Positions 6,391-6,781 of a stretch of 6,781 bases of DNA are shown here, piece by piece. The position numbers were made by a program, and so were the translations under genes. The stretch's first letter is position 1, and each line of letters opens with the position of its first letter. A model generated the notes under the pieces. That model was not told the origin of the DNA. It saw only the letters and a list, made by a program, of their open reading frames with translations, and did no database searches. Source of the DNA: Nitrospinaceae bacterium (GTDB lineage Bacteria; Nitrospinota; Nitrospinia; Nitrospinales; VA-1); the NCBI GenBank assembly GCA_029937655.1, contig JAPYPK010000058.1, positions 1-6,781 on the forward strand, read 5' to 3'.

Positions 6391-6781
6391 ATGAATATAC
6401 GTTATGTTCTTACTACCCGCAAAAATTTTAACACCATTGTGCTTTTTCTTGTTTGGGCGTTGTTCTTTTTTACTCCCACTGCTCTGGTTGGAGGATCCTC
6501 TCCTGTGATTCTTGCTTTTGGGAATAGTCTTACGGCAGGATTTGGGGTACCAGATGCTCAGAGTTATCCCTCTAGACTTCAGAAAATAATCACTGAAAAT
6601 GGTTATCCACATAAGGTGATTAATGGAGGAGTGAGTGGAGATACTACAGCAGGTGGGGTTCGCCGTATAAAATGGTTGATGAAACATGACCCTGAAATCG
6701 TTATTTTAGAACTAGGCGCGAATGATGGGTTGCGCGGACTATCGCTTGAAGAAATGGAATCTAACTTGGAACAGATTATTG
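6391..6781 (+). CDS. tesA: TesA-like SGNH/GDSL esterase, secreted (C-terminus off the right edge)
   Basis: The visible 130 residues are the N-terminal part of a TesA-type acyl-thioesterase/arylesterase; a full protein would be around 200 or more. Residues 1-14 are polar and basic, 15-33 are hydrophobic (VLFLVWALFFF core), and SignalP-like cleavage near 33-36 would place the enzyme in the periplasm. SGNH blocks follow: block I LAFGNSLTAG with nucleophile Ser46; block II GGVSGDTTAGG with oxyanion Gly83; block III LELGANDGLRG with Asn111. The block V Asp-His pair lies beyond the window. Residue 45 is Asn where the family usually has Asp. TesA hydrolyses acyl-thioesters and esters of fatty acids and lysophospholipids. 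The ATG is the first possible start, because an in-frame TGA lies at 6382-6384. Its Shine-Dalgarno is weak (GAAG). It is divergent from ybbA by 31 bp, as in E. coli. Confidence 0.93.
   Translation, partial: MNIRYVLTTRKNFNTIVLFLVWALFFFTPTALVGGSSPVILAFGNSLTAGFGVPDAQSYPSRLQKIITENGYPHKVINGGVSGDTTAGGVRRIKWLMKHDPEIVILELGANDGLRGLSLEEMESNLEQII
6394..6422 (-). promoter_or_regulatory. Candidate sigma70 promoter for the ybbA-ybbP operon
   Basis: On the minus strand TTGCGG (6417-6422) and TATATT (6394-6399, five of six matches) are separated by exactly 17 bp. Initiation near 6387 would give a 28-nt leader to the GTG of ybbA that includes the AAGGA site. The elements lie inside the first eleven codons of the divergent tesA gene. 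The -35 box is only a three-of-six match. Confidence 0.4.

Noticed and set aside
6337..6687. A 116-codon minus-strand frame across the tesA start and the ybbA 5' end
   Set aside because: Its residues are low-complexity and unlike any family I know, and it conflicts with the intact SGNH blocks of tesA on the plus strand.

Overview
The window looks like ordinary chromosome from a Gram-negative bacterium. It is AT-leaning (GC roughly 40% by eye) and the genes are tightly packed. The support is a secreted TesA-type esterase next to a YbbA/YbbP-type inner-membrane ABC system, a PilZ protein, and two tRNA genes that both encode their CCA ends. I cannot name the lineage from sequence alone. A deltaproteobacterial-like or Nitrospinota-like group is only a guess.

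Left part (1-2199), minus strand: a 151-residue PilZ-domain protein is followed, after 91 bp, by a large protein that runs off the left edge. That protein has two GAF domains and then a GGDEF-like domain in which the catalytic positions are replaced. The pair looks like a cyclic-di-GMP-related signalling unit, with a good promoter upstream of the PilZ gene.

Middle (2123-2532), plus strand: a near-consensus sigma70 promoter drives tRNA-Val(UAC), followed by tRNA-Asp(GUC) and a strong intrinsic terminator.

Right part (2567-6781): on the minus strand, in transcription order, are an ABC ATPase (YbbA-like), a large FtsX-type permease (YbbP-like) overlapping it by one base, and a small five-helix YdcZ/DUF606 membrane protein. 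On the plus strand, 31 bp from the ATPase start, a TesA-like SGNH esterase begins and is cut by the right edge. The ybbA-ybbP pair divergent from tesA is an arrangement known from E. coli. The expected division of labour is that YbbAP moves or extracts hydrophobic molecules at the inner membrane and TesA hydrolyses ester or thioester substrates in the periplasm.

I see no CRISPR array, insertion sequence, toxin-antitoxin pair or phage gene, and no clear evidence for an undescribed system. The points most worth a second look are the enzymatically dead-looking GAF-GAF-GGDEF protein beside a PilZ gene with a variant motif, the very compact ybbA/tesA divergent region, the Asn-for-Asp change beside the TesA nucleophile, and the G1-U72 pair in tRNA-Val. 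No stretch longer than 300 bases lacks a gene; the longest gap is 1951-2199.
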